Shown here: positions 1 to 8,097 of the stretch, one piece after another
Layout: each line of letters opens with the position of its first letter
Position numbering within the stretch: position 1 is the stretch's first letter
From: JAEUOS01 sp965279115
GTDB taxonomy: Bacteria; Pseudomonadota; Gammaproteobacteria; Burkholderiales; JAEUOS01
Length of the DNA stretch: 64,000 bases
Direction: 5' to 3'
NCBI GenBank assembly: GCA_965279115.1
Contig: OZ257137.1
Coordinates: forward strand, 3,720,001-3,784,000
Translations under genes and position numbers: made by a program
The notes under the pieces: model-generated
Told to the model about the DNA's origin: nothing
The model's input: only the letters and a program-made list of their open reading frames with translations
The model's database searches: none

Positions 1-1
1 T

Positions 2-2113
2 GCGCTGGTTTCGCTCGTGTTGTACCTGTTCCTGGCCAATTTCCGTGCGGCCGCGATCGTGGCACTGGTGATTCCGCTTTCGCTGCTGTCGACGTTCGTG
101 GGGCTGACGGTGATCGGGATACCCGCAAACCTGCTCTCTCTTGGCGCGATGGATTTCGGCATCATTGTCGACGGCGCAGTGATCGTCGTGGAGAACGTGT
201 TTCGCAGGCTTTCCATGCAGGACGAGTTCCACGACAGTACGGTGGATCGACGCGAGGACCGCTTTCGATTGCATACCATCGTCGAGGCGGCTGTGGAGGT
301 AGGCAGGCCAACCCTGTTTTCGATGATCATCATCATCGCGGCGCACATCCCGATATTCACCCTGCAACGCCATGAGGGACGGATTTTCGCGCCAATGGCA
401 TATTCGGTGACCGCAGCCCTGATCGGATCCCTGATCCTGTCGCTCACGCTGGTGCCCCTGCTCTGCTACAAATGGTTGTCGAAGAACCTGCCGGAACATG
501 ACAACGCCGTCGTTACTTTCGCCAAGCGGGTGTACCAGCCGGTTCTCGCATGGAGCCTGAAGAACCGCACCAAGGTCATAGCGAGCGCGCTGGTGGGATT
601 GGGTCTGAGCTTCGCGGCCCTGCCTCATCTTGGCACGGAGTTCCTGCCCGAACTCAACGAAGGCTCCCTCTGGCTCAACGTCAAGCTGCCCTCATCGGTT
701 TCCGTCAGCGAGGCCCAGGTGCAGAATGGACAGATCCGGCGCATCCTGCTCAGGACGCCCGAGGTCAATTCAGTGATCTCCAAGGCGGGCCGTCCGGAAG
801 ACGGCACCGACCCCAAGCTCATCAACATGGCCGAGTTCCTGGTTGACCTGAAGCCGGAGTCGGAGTGGAAGCGCAAGGTATCCAAACGACAGGTGATGGA
901 TGAAATGGAGCAGGCATTGCTGGCGCTGCCAGCGATCAAGCCTTCTTTCTCGCAGCCTATTCGCGACAACATCCTTGAGAGCATCTCGCAGATCGACGGA
1001 CAGATCGTGATCAAGGTGTTCGGCGAGGACATCCCGGCCTTGCGGCGGATATCTGAAGAAGTCCTGGCGCAGGTCGGGGAGGTGCCCGGGGTCACGCGTG
1101 CGCTCATCGACCGTGTTGGCGAGTTGCCCAACTATCTGGTCGAAATCGATCGAGCGCGCGCCGCCCGTTACGGACTGAACGTGGCGGACATACAGGACTT
1201 GATCGAAGTCGGCCTCGGCGGCAAGGCGGCAACCTACATCTGGGAAGGTGAGCGTCGTTTTGCGGTTGCTGTCCGGCTCTCGCCCGAGGAGCGCGGGCTT
1301 GAGCGCATGAAGGGGCTTCTGGTCGCGACGGCCGGGGGCGCCTATGTTCCGTTGTCGGATGTTGCGACGTTCAGGGCCTCCGGGGGAAGCATGAACATCG
1401 CGCGCGAGAACGGCGGTCGGGTCATGGCAATCGGCATCTTCATCCGCGATCGCGACATGGGCAGCGTCGTTGCCGACATGCAGGCGCGTGTGAAGGCCAA
1501 GGTCACGGTGCCCGAGGGCTATAACATCACCTGGTCGGGCGAATTCGAGAACCAGGAGCGCGCGATGTCGCGTCTGGCCCTGGTGGTGCCGATCTCGGTC
1601 CTGCTTATTTTCGTGCTTTTGTTCAACGCATTCAATTCGATGAAGAGTGCGGTGCTGATCATTCTCAATGTTCCATTCGCGCTCATCGGCGGCATCTTTG
1701 CGCTGCTGTTCACCGGCATACACCTGAGTGTTTCAGCGGCAATCGGATTCATCGCGTTATTCGGGCAGGCGGTCTTGAACGGCGTGGTCATGGTTACCGT
1801 ATTCAATCAGCTGCGCAATGCCGGCATGGCGCCGGCGCAAGCGGTTCTGGAGGGATCAATGCAGAGGTTGCGTACTGTCCTGATGACGGGACTGCTAGCC
1901 ATGCTCGGATTGCTGCCGATGGCGCTTTCAACCGACATCGGCTCGGAAACGCAGAAGCCACTTGCGGTGGTTGTCATCGGCGGACTGATATCTGCGACGT
2001 TATTGACACTTATCGTTCTTCCGGTCCTGTATGTCACCTTCAACCGCAATTGGGTGGATTTTTCCCGCCGCAGTAAGGTGATGGCACGCAAAATCGCGCG
2101 CGGCCGGCGTTGA
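2..2113 (+). CDS. CzcA/CusA-family heavy-metal RND efflux pump, C-terminal part (5' truncated by window edge)
   Basis: This is the inner-membrane proton-driven pump of a tripartite heavy-metal efflux system. The reading frame is open from base 2, so the N-terminal part lies outside the window and about 703 residues remain. The transmembrane-helix signature DFGIIVDGAVIVVEN (about nt 150-195) fits the pattern DFGx3DGAx3VEN given for the Co/Zn/Cd (HME1) subgroup, with the two Asp and the Glu of the proton relay. The large periplasmic loop follows (about nt 640-1560), then a block of hydrophobic helices typical of the RND C-terminal half. The protein ends with a short basic tail. The metal is inferred from the motif only. 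The next gene, rpsU, has its own promoter, so the pump operon ends here. Confidence 0.93.
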   Translation, partial: ALVSLVLYLFLANFRAAAIVALVIPLSLLSTFVGLTVIGIPANLLSLGAMDFGIIVDGAVIVVENVFRRLSMQDEFHDSTVDRREDRFRLHTIVEAAVEVGRPTLFSMIIIIAAHIPIFTLQRHEGRIFAPMAYSVTAALIGSLILSLTLVPLLCYKWLSKNLPEHDNAVVTFAKRVYQPVLAWSLKNRTKVIASALVGLGLSFAALPHLGTEFLPELNEGSLWLNVKLPSSVSVSEAQVQNGQIRRILLRTPEVNSVISKAGRPEDGTDPKLINMAEFLVDLKPESEWKRKVSKRQVMDEMEQALLALPAIKPSFSQPIRDNILESISQIDGQIVIKVFGEDIPALRRISEEVLAQVGEVPGVTRALIDRVGELPNYLVEIDRARAARYGLNVADIQDLIEVGLGGKAATYIWEGERRFAVAVRLSPEERGLERMKGLLVATAGGAYVPLSDVATFRASGGSMNIARENGGRVMAIGIFIRDRDMGSVVADMQARVKAKVTVPEGYNITWSGEFENQERAMSRLALVVPISVLLIFVLLFNAFNSMKSAVLIILNVPFALIGGIFALLFTGIHLSVSAAIGFIALFGQAVLNGVVMVTVFNQLRNAGMAPAQAVLEGSMQRLRTVLMTGLLAMLGLLPMALSTDIGSETQKPLAVVVIGGLISATLLTLIVLPVLYVTFNRNWVDFSRRSKVMARKIARGRR

Positions 2114-2148
2114 TTGGTCCAGGATGAATTCGCGCCTCTTTGGGGCGC

Positions 2149-2177
2149 TTGCAATATCTCGCCGCTTCTCGTATAAT
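2149..2177 (+). promoter_or_regulatory. Sigma-70 promoter of rpsU
   Basis: TTGCAA (2149-2154) and a perfect TATAAT (2172-2177) are separated by exactly 17 bases. The predicted transcript starts near 2184, leaving a leader of about 23 bases before the rpsU ATG at 2207, with a TGGAG ribosome-binding site at 2196-2200. A strong promoter is expected for a ribosomal protein gene. Confidence 0.8.
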
Positions 2178-2206
2178 TTGATGCTATTTCGCATTTGGAG
2201 TGTGTA

Positions 2207-2419
2207 ATGCCCAGCGTTCGCGTCAAGGAAAACGAGCCGTTCGAGGCGGCTATGCGCCGTTTCAAGCGCACCATCGAAAAGACCGGCCTCTTGACCGAAC
2301 TGCGTGCCCGCGAGTTCTATGAGAAACCCACCTCCGAACGCAAGCGGAAACACGCGGCGGCGGTGAAGCGTACCTACAAGCGCCTGAAGAGCCAGCAACT
2401 CCCCCCTAAGCTTTATTGA
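2207..2419 (+). CDS. rpsU: 30S ribosomal protein S21
   Basis: Small basic protein of the 30S subunit (70 residues), close to the usual bacterial length. The sequence begins MPSVRVKENEPFEAAMRRFK and continues with the conserved arginine/lysine-rich helix containing the KRKHAAAVKR stretch. An in-frame GTG-like upstream start at 2195 would add only four residues without homology. The ATG at 2207 with TGGAG seven bases upstream is chosen. It has its own promoter and is closed by a hairpin terminator before yqeY. In many proteobacteria rpsU heads the rpsU-dnaG-rpoD macromolecular synthesis operon, but dnaG and rpoD are not next door here. Confidence 0.97.
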   Translation: MPSVRVKENEPFEAAMRRFKRTIEKTGLLTELRAREFYEKPTSERKRKHAAAVKRTYKRLKSQQLPPKLY

Positions 2420-2440
2420 TAGGCTGGGTGCGTAGTTTGA

Positions 2441-2474
2441 AAAAGCCGCGGGCGCTTCACTCCCCGCGGCTTTT
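2441..2474 (+). terminator. Rho-independent terminator after rpsU
   Basis: A perfect 12-bp inverted repeat, AAAAGCCGCGGG (2441-2452) and CCCGCGGCTTTT (2463-2474), with a 10-base loop ends in a short T run. It lies 22 bases after the rpsU stop and separates it from yqeY, possibly as an attenuating rather than absolute stop because yqeY follows closely. Confidence 0.85.
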
Positions 2475-2528
2475 GTCGTTATTGGGCCCGCCCTGCGCCG
2501 GTCGCGGCAATGACCAAAAGGATCGAAG

Positions 2529-2975
2529 ATGTCACTTAAAGACCAAGTCACCGAAGACATGAAGGCCGCGATGCGCGCCAAGGACAGCAAGCGGCTGTCG
2601 GCCGTGCGCATGCTACTTGCAGCGGTGAAGCAGGTGGAAGTTGATCGGCGCATCGAGTTGACTGACGCCGACGTGGTCTCGATTGTTGAAAAGGAACTCA
2701 AGAAGCGCCGCGACTCGATCCAGCAGTACCGTGCCGCCAAGCGTGACGATCTGGCTGATATCGAGGAATTCGAGGCGGGCGTTCTGTCCGCCTATTTGCC
2801 CCGGCAAGCCAGCGCCGAGGAGATTGCGGAGATCATTGCGGCGGCGGTAGCGGGCGCCGGTGTGACCGGTCCTGCAGCGATGGGCAAGGTGATGGCGGCG
2901 GTCAAGGCAAAACTTGCCGGCAGAGCCGACATGACGCAGGTCTCGGCGGCGGTCAAAGCGCGCCTGAGCGCCTGA
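2529..2975 (+). CDS. yqeY: GatB/YqeY domain protein
   Basis: Protein of 148 residues, the normal length for the stand-alone YqeY family, which resembles the tRNA-binding tail domain of the GatB amidotransferase subunit. It starts MSLKDQVTEDMKAAMRAKDS and carries the family's KKRRDSIQQYRAAKRDDLA helix and the YLPRQASAEEI segment. The cellular role is not established; a link to tRNA or to translation is inferred from the family. It lies downstream of rpsU, as in many betaproteobacteria. The ATG at 2529 has a purine-rich AGGATCGAAG just upstream. Confidence 0.93.
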   Translation: MSLKDQVTEDMKAAMRAKDSKRLSAVRMLLAAVKQVEVDRRIELTDADVVSIVEKELKKRRDSIQQYRAAKRDDLADIEEFEAGVLSAYLPRQASAEEIAEIIAAAVAGAGVTGPAAMGKVMAAVKAKLAGRADMTQVSAAVKARLSA

Positions 2976-2997
2976 CGCCCGGGTTTCGATTTGAGCG

Positions 2998-3453
2998 CTA
3001 CTGGGGTGGGCCGGCCTTGTCGATGCCTGCTATCTTCGCACCCGGTTTGATGTTTTTCGCCTTGAACCAACCCTGGTTCATTTCCAGGGCATAGCGGGCG
3101 GGCTTGACGCTGCAATGGCTGTTTTCAGTCTGCGGTTGCATGTCTTCAACATTCAGGATGATGCCATTGTCATCGATGAACGCGACTGACAATGGCAGTA
3201 GCGTGTTTTTCATCCACATGCATTGCTTGTCGCGGTCCGGGAACACAAACAGCATGCCTTCGTTGGCCCCCATCTTTTCGCGCTGCATCAATCCCTGCAT
3301 CCGTGTTCCGTAGTTCGCGGCGACTTCCGCCTTGATGAGGTAAAGCCCGGCTTGAAGTTGAACCGTCGGCAGCGGCGGTTGCCCCTGAGCGTTCGCGATT
3401 GTGGCTGCGAACATGGCCGCAATGGCAAAAAATGCACGGGATACGTGTGGCAT
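2998..3453 (-). CDS. DUF192 family exported protein
   Basis: Protein of 151 residues with an N-terminal signal peptide (residues 1-23, cleavage near ANAQG). The rest is a DUF192 domain with the family hallmarks: a GLMQREKMGANEGMLF segment, a CMWMKNTLLPL segment and a FIDDNGIIL strand. Function is unknown for the family, although these proteins are commonly periplasmic. It is convergent with yqeY. The chosen ATG gives a clean signal peptide; a longer frame upstream would read through the terminator of the neighbouring gene. Confidence 0.85.
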   Translation of the reverse strand: MPHVSRAFFAIAAMFAATIANAQGQPPLPTVQLQAGLYLIKAEVAANYGTRMQGLMQREKMGANEGMLFVFPDRDKQCMWMKNTLLPLSVAFIDDNGIILNVEDMQPQTENSHCSVKPARYALEMNQGWFKAKNIKPGAKIAGIDKAGPPQ

Positions 3454-3510
3454 GTCGGTCTGTATGGCTGGGGAAACTGACCGGATTCTAACCTTGCGGG
3501 CATGTGAGCG

Positions 3511-3537
3511 AAAAAAAACCGGGCTGATTGCCCGGTT
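3511..3537 (-). terminator. Rho-independent terminator of the Lys/Ala-rich small gene
   Basis: Read on the minus strand, an 8-bp stem AACCGGGC/GCCCGGTT with a five-base loop is followed by eight T residues (complement of the A run 3511-3518). It lies 20 bases after the stop of the 62-residue gene. Confidence 0.85.
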
Positions 3538-3557
3538 CTTGTCTGGCTTCGCCGCGA

Positions 3558-3746
3558 TTACTTCTTGGCTTCGGCCTTTGCCTTCTTTGCCTTCTTGGCT
3601 TTCTTCTCTTTCTTCGCGCCGTCTTTCTTGGCTTCGGCTTTCGGAGCGTCGGCCTTGGGGGCATCGGCCTTCTTGTCTTGGGCGAAGCCGGTGGTTGCGG
3701 CGAGGGCGAACACGCCAGCGATCAGAACGGACAGGAGTTTGTTCAT
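3558..3746 (-). CDS. Small secreted Lys/Ala-rich protein
   Basis: Protein of 62 residues. Residues 1-23 form a signal peptide (MNKLLSVLIAGVFALAATTG, then FAQ). The mature part is almost only K, A, D, P and E, in a repeated ADAPKADAPKAEAKK pattern changing to KKAKKAKAEAKK. It resembles in composition the acid-shock (Asr-like) and other low-complexity periplasmic proteins, but I cannot assign a family. Good gene signs are a ribosome-binding site (AAGGAAA) eight bases before the ATG and its own terminator. The basic mature chain may bind acidic surfaces or nucleic acids; this is inference. Confidence 0.75.
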   Translation of the reverse strand: MNKLLSVLIAGVFALAATTGFAQDKKADAPKADAPKAEAKKDGAKKEKKAKKAKKAKAEAKK

Positions 3747-3927
3747 GGTGTTTTCCTTTTCGAAGGGTTTGGTGCCAAAAGTATTCGACCTCCTCGGTCA
3801 TTGCATGTAACGTCCCGTCTCCGGGCCGGTTGACAGGCGCATCACAAAAATCCCTGCGTGCCCCCTACCGTAACGCCTGTGGCTGAATTCTGGCCGGCCA
3901 GCACGGCGAATGCCTGCCATTTGCCGC

Positions 3928-4602
3928 TCAGTGAGCATTTCGGGCCCTGTGTTTCGTCGCGCCAGGGCCATACTTATGCTTGGCCGAGCCGGAGCCGGGC
4001 ATCAAGGCTGCGTCGACGTCACGCCAGGCCCCGGGGAGAAGCCCGTCGAGGCTGAATGGCCCGATTGCCATGCGAATCAGCCTTAGGGTTGGCGTGCCGA
4101 TTTTGGCGGTCATGCGGCGGACCTGACGATTCTTGCCCTCGGTCAACTCGATTTCAAGCCAGGAAGTCGGTATCGATTTACGGAAGCGGATCGGTGGATC
4201 ACGTTGCCATATCGTGGCGGGCGCTTCGATCCTGCGGACCGCACATGGTCGGGTCATGAAGTCGCCCAGATCCAGTCCGCGGCGCATTTGCGTCAGCGCA
4301 TCATCGGTGGGAATGCCTTCGACCTGCGCCCGGTACACCTTGGGCAGTTTCGACTTCGGGCTGGCGATGGCATGCTGGGTTGTGCCATCCGCCGTCAACA
4401 GTAGTAAGCCCTCGCTATCGGTATCGAGCCTTCCCGCAGCATAAATGGCCGGGATATCGATAAAGTCGGCGAGTGTACGGTGTTGATCGTGCGCGGAAAA
4501 CTGGCAAACAACGCCAAAAGGCTTGTTGAAGGCAACAAGCCTTGGCTTTGTGGCAGGACAAGCGCCGGCCTTTGGGCCTGGCGTATGTGCCGGAATTGTC
4601 AC
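3928..4602 (-). CDS. rluE: 23S rRNA pseudouridine synthase of the RluE type
   Basis: Member of the RsuA/RluB/E/F pseudouridine synthase group (224 residues). The catalytic motif GRLDTDSEGLLLLTADG contains the conserved active-site aspartate. The end of the domain carries EGKNRQVRRMTAKIGTPTLRL, typical of this group. There is no N-terminal S4 domain, which fits RluE (the enzyme for U2457 in E. coli) rather than RsuA or RluB. The start is a GTG at 4602; no ATG exists ahead of the conserved LVAFNKPFGVVCQFS segment. The start codon lies inside the arm of a strong inverted repeat between this gene and the cold-shock gene. Confidence 0.88.
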   Translation of the reverse strand: MTIPAHTPGPKAGACPATKPRLVAFNKPFGVVCQFSAHDQHRTLADFIDIPAIYAAGRLDTDSEGLLLLTADGTTQHAIASPKSKLPKVYRAQVEGIPTDDALTQMRRGLDLGDFMTRPCAVRRIEAPATIWQRDPPIRFRKSIPTSWLEIELTEGKNRQVRRMTAKIGTPTLRLIRMAIGPFSLDGLLPGAWRDVDAALMPGSGSAKHKYGPGATKHRARNAH

Positions 4603-4636
4603 GGTTAGCGGGCGTTAGCCCTGCAATAACCGTGAC
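4598..4636. repeat. Nested inverted repeat between csp and rluE
   Basis: Perfect 10-bp arms GTCACGGTTA (4598-4607) and TAACCGTGAC (4627-4636) enclose a second small hairpin GGGC-GTTA-GCCC (4610-4621). No T run follows on either strand. It lies just after the cold-shock gene stop and covers the GTG start of rluE on the minus strand, so it may end or stabilise the csp transcript or hide the rluE start. Confidence 0.7.
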
Positions 4637-4648
4637 TGCACTGCGAAG

Positions 4649-4852
4649 TCAGGCCGCCTGGATATTCGAGGCCTGCTTGCCTTTTTGGCCCTGCGTGACT
4701 TCAAACTGCACCTTCTGGCCTTCCTTGAGGGTTTTGAAGCCCTGCATGTTGATCGCCGAAAAGTGCGCAAACAGATCCTCGCCCCCGCCGTCCGGGGTAA
4801 TGAAACCAAATCCTTTGGCATCGTTGAACCACTTGACAGTACCAGTTGCCAT
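4649..4852 (-). CDS. Cold-shock protein, CspA family
   Basis: Single cold-shock domain of 67 residues, an RNA/ssDNA-binding five-strand beta barrel. Both RNA-binding motifs are present: RNP1 as KGFGFI (residues 13-18) and RNP2 as DLFAHF (27-32). The protein begins MATGTVKWFNDAKGFGFITP. The start ATG has AGAGGTG six bases upstream. A promoter about 170 bases upstream gives a long leader, as in known cold-shock mRNAs. Whether this copy is cold-induced or constitutive cannot be read from the protein. Confidence 0.96.
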   Translation of the reverse strand: MATGTVKWFNDAKGFGFITPDGGGEDLFAHFSAINMQGFKTLKEGQKVQFEVTQGQKGKQASNIQAA

Positions 4853-5021
4853 AAATACACCTCTTGATGCAAGCGCGAAGTGCGCTAACGGGTTGATCAG
4901 GGCCTCAAAACGCCCAGCGTCGTTTGCGTTTCAAAGCTGTCCTTCCCCGCTTCACTGCTACACCGTCAGCCGGCCGCAACCCGGAGATTCCAGGCGCAAT
5001 GGGAACTGCTTGAACCAAACA
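4853..5021 (-). promoter_or_regulatory. Long 5' leader of the cold-shock gene
   Basis: About 168 untranslated bases lie between the predicted transcription start (near 5021) and the cold-shock ATG. They contain short inverted repeats, for example AGCGC-ACTTC-GCGCT close to the ribosome-binding site. Long structured leaders are characteristic of cold-shock mRNAs, where they act as thermosensors. This occupies most of the gap between the csp and clpS genes. Confidence 0.55.
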
Positions 5022-5027
5022 ATTCGC

Positions 5028-5056
5028 GTTGTACGGCTTCCAATTCTTCAAGTCAA
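5028..5056 (-). promoter_or_regulatory. Sigma-70 promoter of the cold-shock gene
   Basis: On the minus strand TTGACT (5056-5051) and TACAAC (5033-5028) are separated by exactly 17 bases. It points to the cold-shock gene and sets the start of its long leader. Confidence 0.65.
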
Positions 5057-5160
5057 GAGATTTCCCGGGCAGTGCCACCGGTTTCGCCAGGCTGTTGTAT
5101 TTTTCCCGAATAGGCGTTTGAAACGCCCAAATTGATCCCCATTTAGAGCATAGAAGCAGG

Positions 5161-5188
5161 TTGCGGAACCAAAGCGAATGGATACAAT
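5161..5188 (+). promoter_or_regulatory. Possible promoter of clpS
   Basis: TTGCGG (5161-5166) and TACAAT (5183-5188) are 16 bases apart. The predicted start of transcription would fall at or beside the clpS ATG at 5195, giving a leaderless or nearly leaderless message. Confidence 0.4.
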
Positions 5189-5194
5189 TTCAGG

Positions 5195-5515
5195 ATGGGA
5201 AACAACAAGTTCGACTCCGACGGCGGTACCGTCCTGGAGCAAAAGAAGCAAGAGGTCAAGCCGCCGCCGATGTTCAAGGTTCTGCTCTTGAACGACGATT
5301 ACACGCCTATGGAATTCGTCGTTGGTACCATCCAGCAATTCTTCAACAAAAGCCGCGAGCAAGCCACGCAAATCATGTTGAAGGTCCATCGCGAGGGCAT
5401 GGGTGTCTGCGGCATCTACCCGAAGGACGTCGCCGGCACCAAGGTCGACCTGGTCACGCAGCATGCGCGTGCCCACCAGCATCCGCTTCAGTGCACCATG
5501 GAAGAAAACGATTGA
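5195..5515 (+). CDS. clpS: ATP-dependent Clp protease adaptor ClpS
   Basis: Cytosolic adaptor (106 residues) that binds N-degron substrates and delivers them to the ClpAP protease. The conserved core begins at VKPPPMFKVLLLNDDYTPME. The DDYTPMEF segment forms part of the N-degron pocket, and the C-terminal HPLQCTMEEND is typical. The N-terminal 20 residues are the variable tail that enters the ClpA pore. clpA follows 102 bases downstream on the same strand, the usual arrangement. There is no Shine-Dalgarno at proper spacing before the ATG. Confidence 0.95.
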   Translation: MGNNKFDSDGGTVLEQKKQEVKPPPMFKVLLLNDDYTPMEFVVGTIQQFFNKSREQATQIMLKVHREGMGVCGIYPKDVAGTKVDLVTQHARAHQHPLQCTMEEND

Positions 5516-5617
5516 TATCGTCATTCTGACAAAGCGCCACAAATTTTTGGCTGGGTCAAAAAGGAATTGGTGTAGAGTTTGCGTGAAAGCCGGGGGCTCC
5601 GGCGATTGAGGCTAAAA

Positions 5618-7939
5618 ATGATTGCGCAAGAGTTGGAAGTCAGTCTGCACATGGCGTTTGTCGAAGCACGGCAAAAGCGCCATGAGTTCATCACTGTCGA
5701 GCATCTGCTGCTTGCGTTACTTGACAATCCAACGGCCGCCGAGGTCCTGCGGGCGGTCGGTGCGAACATCGATGACCTGCGCAAGAATCTCACGGAGTTC
5801 ATCGGACAACACACGCCCACGGTCGCCGGAACCGAGGATGTCGACACGCAACCCACGCTCGGTTTCCAGCGCGTGATCCAGCGAGCCATCATGCACGTGC
5901 AGTCGTCTTCCAACGGCAAGAAGGAAGTCACCGGTGCCAACGTGCTGGTTGCGATCTTCGGCGAAAAGGATTCGCACGCCGTCTACTACCTGCATCAACA
6001 GGGCATTACCCGCCTGGACGTGGTGAACTACATCTCCCACGGCATCACCAAGCAGCCGCCCGAAAAGGAAAAGGCGGGTGCCGAGAAGGCCGAGAACCAG
6101 GAAGCCGAACAGGAAAACGAAGGCAAGCAAAGCCCGCTTGAGCAGTACACGCAAAACCTCAACAAATCCGCGGCCGAAGGCAAGATCGACCCGCTTATCG
6201 GTCGCGAGTCCGAGCTTGAACGTGTAATCCAGACGCTGTGCCGGCGCCGCAAGAACAATCCGCTGCTGGTCGGTGAGGCGGGGGTCGGCAAGACGGCCAT
6301 TGCCGAAGGCCTGGCCAAGCGCATAGTCGACGGCGAAGTGCCCGAGATCCTCAAGGACGCAATCGTCTATTCCCTGGACATGGGCGCGCTCCTTGCCGGT
6401 ACCAAGTATCGCGGTGATTTCGAGCAGCGCCTGAAGGGTGTGCTAAAGAAACTCACGAACAATCCCAAGGCCGTGCTGTTCATCGACGAAATCCATACCC
6501 TCATCGGTGCCGGTGCGGCTTCAGGGGGAACGCTGGATGCTTCCAACCTGCTCAAGCCGGCACTCTCCAGCGGCCAGCTCAAATGCATCGGCGCGACCAC
6601 GTATACCGAGTTTCGCGGCGTATTCGAGAAGGACCATGCGCTGTCACGCCGTTTCCAGAAAATCGATGTCAATGAGCCGTCGGTTGATGAGACCGTGCAG
6701 ATCCTGCGCGGCCTGAAATCGCGCTTCGAGGAACACCACGGCATCAAGTATTCGGCTTCCGCCATCACGACTGCCGCTGAACTGGCCGCGCGCTACATCA
6801 ACGACCGCCAGTTGCCGGACAAGGCCATCGATGTGATCGATGAAGCCGGCGCCGCGCAGCGCATCCTTCCCAAGTCCAAGCAGAAAAAGGTGATCGGCAA
6901 GACCGACATCGAGGAAATCATCGCCAAGATAGCGCGGATCCCGCCGCACAATGTCTCCACGGATGATCGCAGCAAGCTCGCCAATCTCGATCGCGACCTC
7001 AAGAATGTCGTGTACGGTCAGGATCCTGCGATCGAGGCTCTCGCGGCCTCCATCAAGATGGCGCGTTCAGGTCTTGGTAATCCGCAAAAGCCGATCGGGT
7101 CTTTCCTGTTTTCCGGCCCGACCGGCGTGGGCAAGACCGAGGCCGCCCGTCAGCTGGCCTACACTATGGGCATCGAGCTCATCCGTTTCGATATGTCCGA
7201 ATACATGGAGCGGCACGCGGTCAGTCGCCTGATCGGCGCGCCTCCCGGGTATGTCGGCTTCGACCAGGGCGGGTTGCTCACCGAGGCGATCACCAAAAAG
7301 CCGCACGCGGTGCTGTTGCTCGATGAGATCGAGAAAGCGCACCCGGACATCTTCAATATCCTTCTGCAGGTGATGGACCACGGCACGCTCACCGACAACA
7401 ACGGTCGCAAGGCCGACTTCCGCAACGTGATCATCATCATGACCACCAATGCGGGCGCCGAATCGCTGCAGAAGTCGAGCATCGGCTTCACCAACTCCAA
7501 GCAGGCGGGTGACGAGATGGGCGACATCAAGCGCCTGTTCACGCCGGAATTCCGCAACCGCCTGGATGCGATCATCTCCTTCAAGGCGCTCGATGAGCAA
7601 ATCATCCTGCGCGTGGTTGACAAGTTCCTCATGCAGCTCGAACAGCAACTGCATGAGAAGAAGGTCGAGGCCATCTTCACCGACGCCCTGCGCAAGCATC
7701 TTGCGCGTAAGGGGTTCGACCCCCTCATGGGCGCGCGGCCGATGTCGCGCCTGATCCAGGAGACCATCCGCAAGGCGCTGGCCGACGAGTTGCTGTTCGG
7801 CAAGCTGGTCACGGGTGGCAAGGTGACCGTTGATCTTGAAGGCAGCGGGGATGACGCAAAGGTCAAACTCACCGTTCACGAGGGTGAGGAACCGAAGTCC
7901 GATGGCAAGACCAACGACGAGCCGGTGGAAGTGCTGTAG
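5618..7939 (+). CDS. clpA: ATP-dependent Clp protease ATP-binding subunit ClpA
   Basis: AAA+ unfoldase of 773 residues that feeds proteins into ClpP. It has an N-terminal Clp repeat domain (starting MIAQELEVSLHMAFVEARQK), a first AAA module with Walker A GEAGVGKT near residue 218 and Walker B VLFIDEIH, and a second AAA module with GPTGVGKT near residue 500 and Walker B VLLLDEIEKAH. The ATG at 5618 matches known ClpA N-termini; an upstream in-frame start at 5579 adds unrelated residues. Expected partners are ClpS, encoded just upstream, and ClpP, which is not in this window. A terminator follows. Confidence 0.96.
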   Translation: MIAQELEVSLHMAFVEARQKRHEFITVEHLLLALLDNPTAAEVLRAVGANIDDLRKNLTEFIGQHTPTVAGTEDVDTQPTLGFQRVIQRAIMHVQSSSNGKKEVTGANVLVAIFGEKDSHAVYYLHQQGITRLDVVNYISHGITKQPPEKEKAGAEKAENQEAEQENEGKQSPLEQYTQNLNKSAAEGKIDPLIGRESELERVIQTLCRRRKNNPLLVGEAGVGKTAIAEGLAKRIVDGEVPEILKDAIVYSLDMGALLAGTKYRGDFEQRLKGVLKKLTNNPKAVLFIDEIHTLIGAGAASGGTLDASNLLKPALSSGQLKCIGATTYTEFRGVFEKDHALSRRFQKIDVNEPSVDETVQILRGLKSRFEEHHGIKYSASAITTAAELAARYINDRQLPDKAIDVIDEAGAAQRILPKSKQKKVIGKTDIEEIIAKIARIPPHNVSTDDRSKLANLDRDLKNVVYGQDPAIEALAASIKMARSGLGNPQKPIGSFLFSGPTGVGKTEAARQLAYTMGIELIRFDMSEYMERHAVSRLIGAPPGYVGFDQGGLLTEAITKKPHAVLLLDEIEKAHPDIFNILLQVMDHGTLTDNNGRKADFRNVIIIMTTNAGAESLQKSSIGFTNSKQAGDEMGDIKRLFTPEFRNRLDAIISFKALDEQIILRVVDKFLMQLEQQLHEKKVEAIFTDALRKHLARKGFDPLMGARPMSRLIQETIRKALADELLFGKLVTGGKVTVDLEGSGDDAKVKLTVHEGEEPKSDGKTNDEPVEVL

Positions 7940-7959
7940 CCCGTACGCCCGCTTCGGAC

Positions 7960-7985
7960 AAAAGGCCGCCTTAGGGCGGCCTTTT
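7960..7985 (+). terminator. Rho-independent terminator after clpA
   Basis: GGCCGCC (7964-7970) pairs with GGCGGCC (7975-7981), extended by AAAA/TTTT on the outside with a four-base loop. It starts 21 bases after the clpA stop. Confidence 0.85.
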
Positions 7986-8097
7986 ACATTGCTGCGCAGC
8001 ATCAGGTTATTCCCCGTCGTTGTTTCGCTTTTGAACCTTGATCGGGTAAATTGATCGGCGCAACCCATTCCCGGCTTCCAAGAGGAGACATTCCGCA

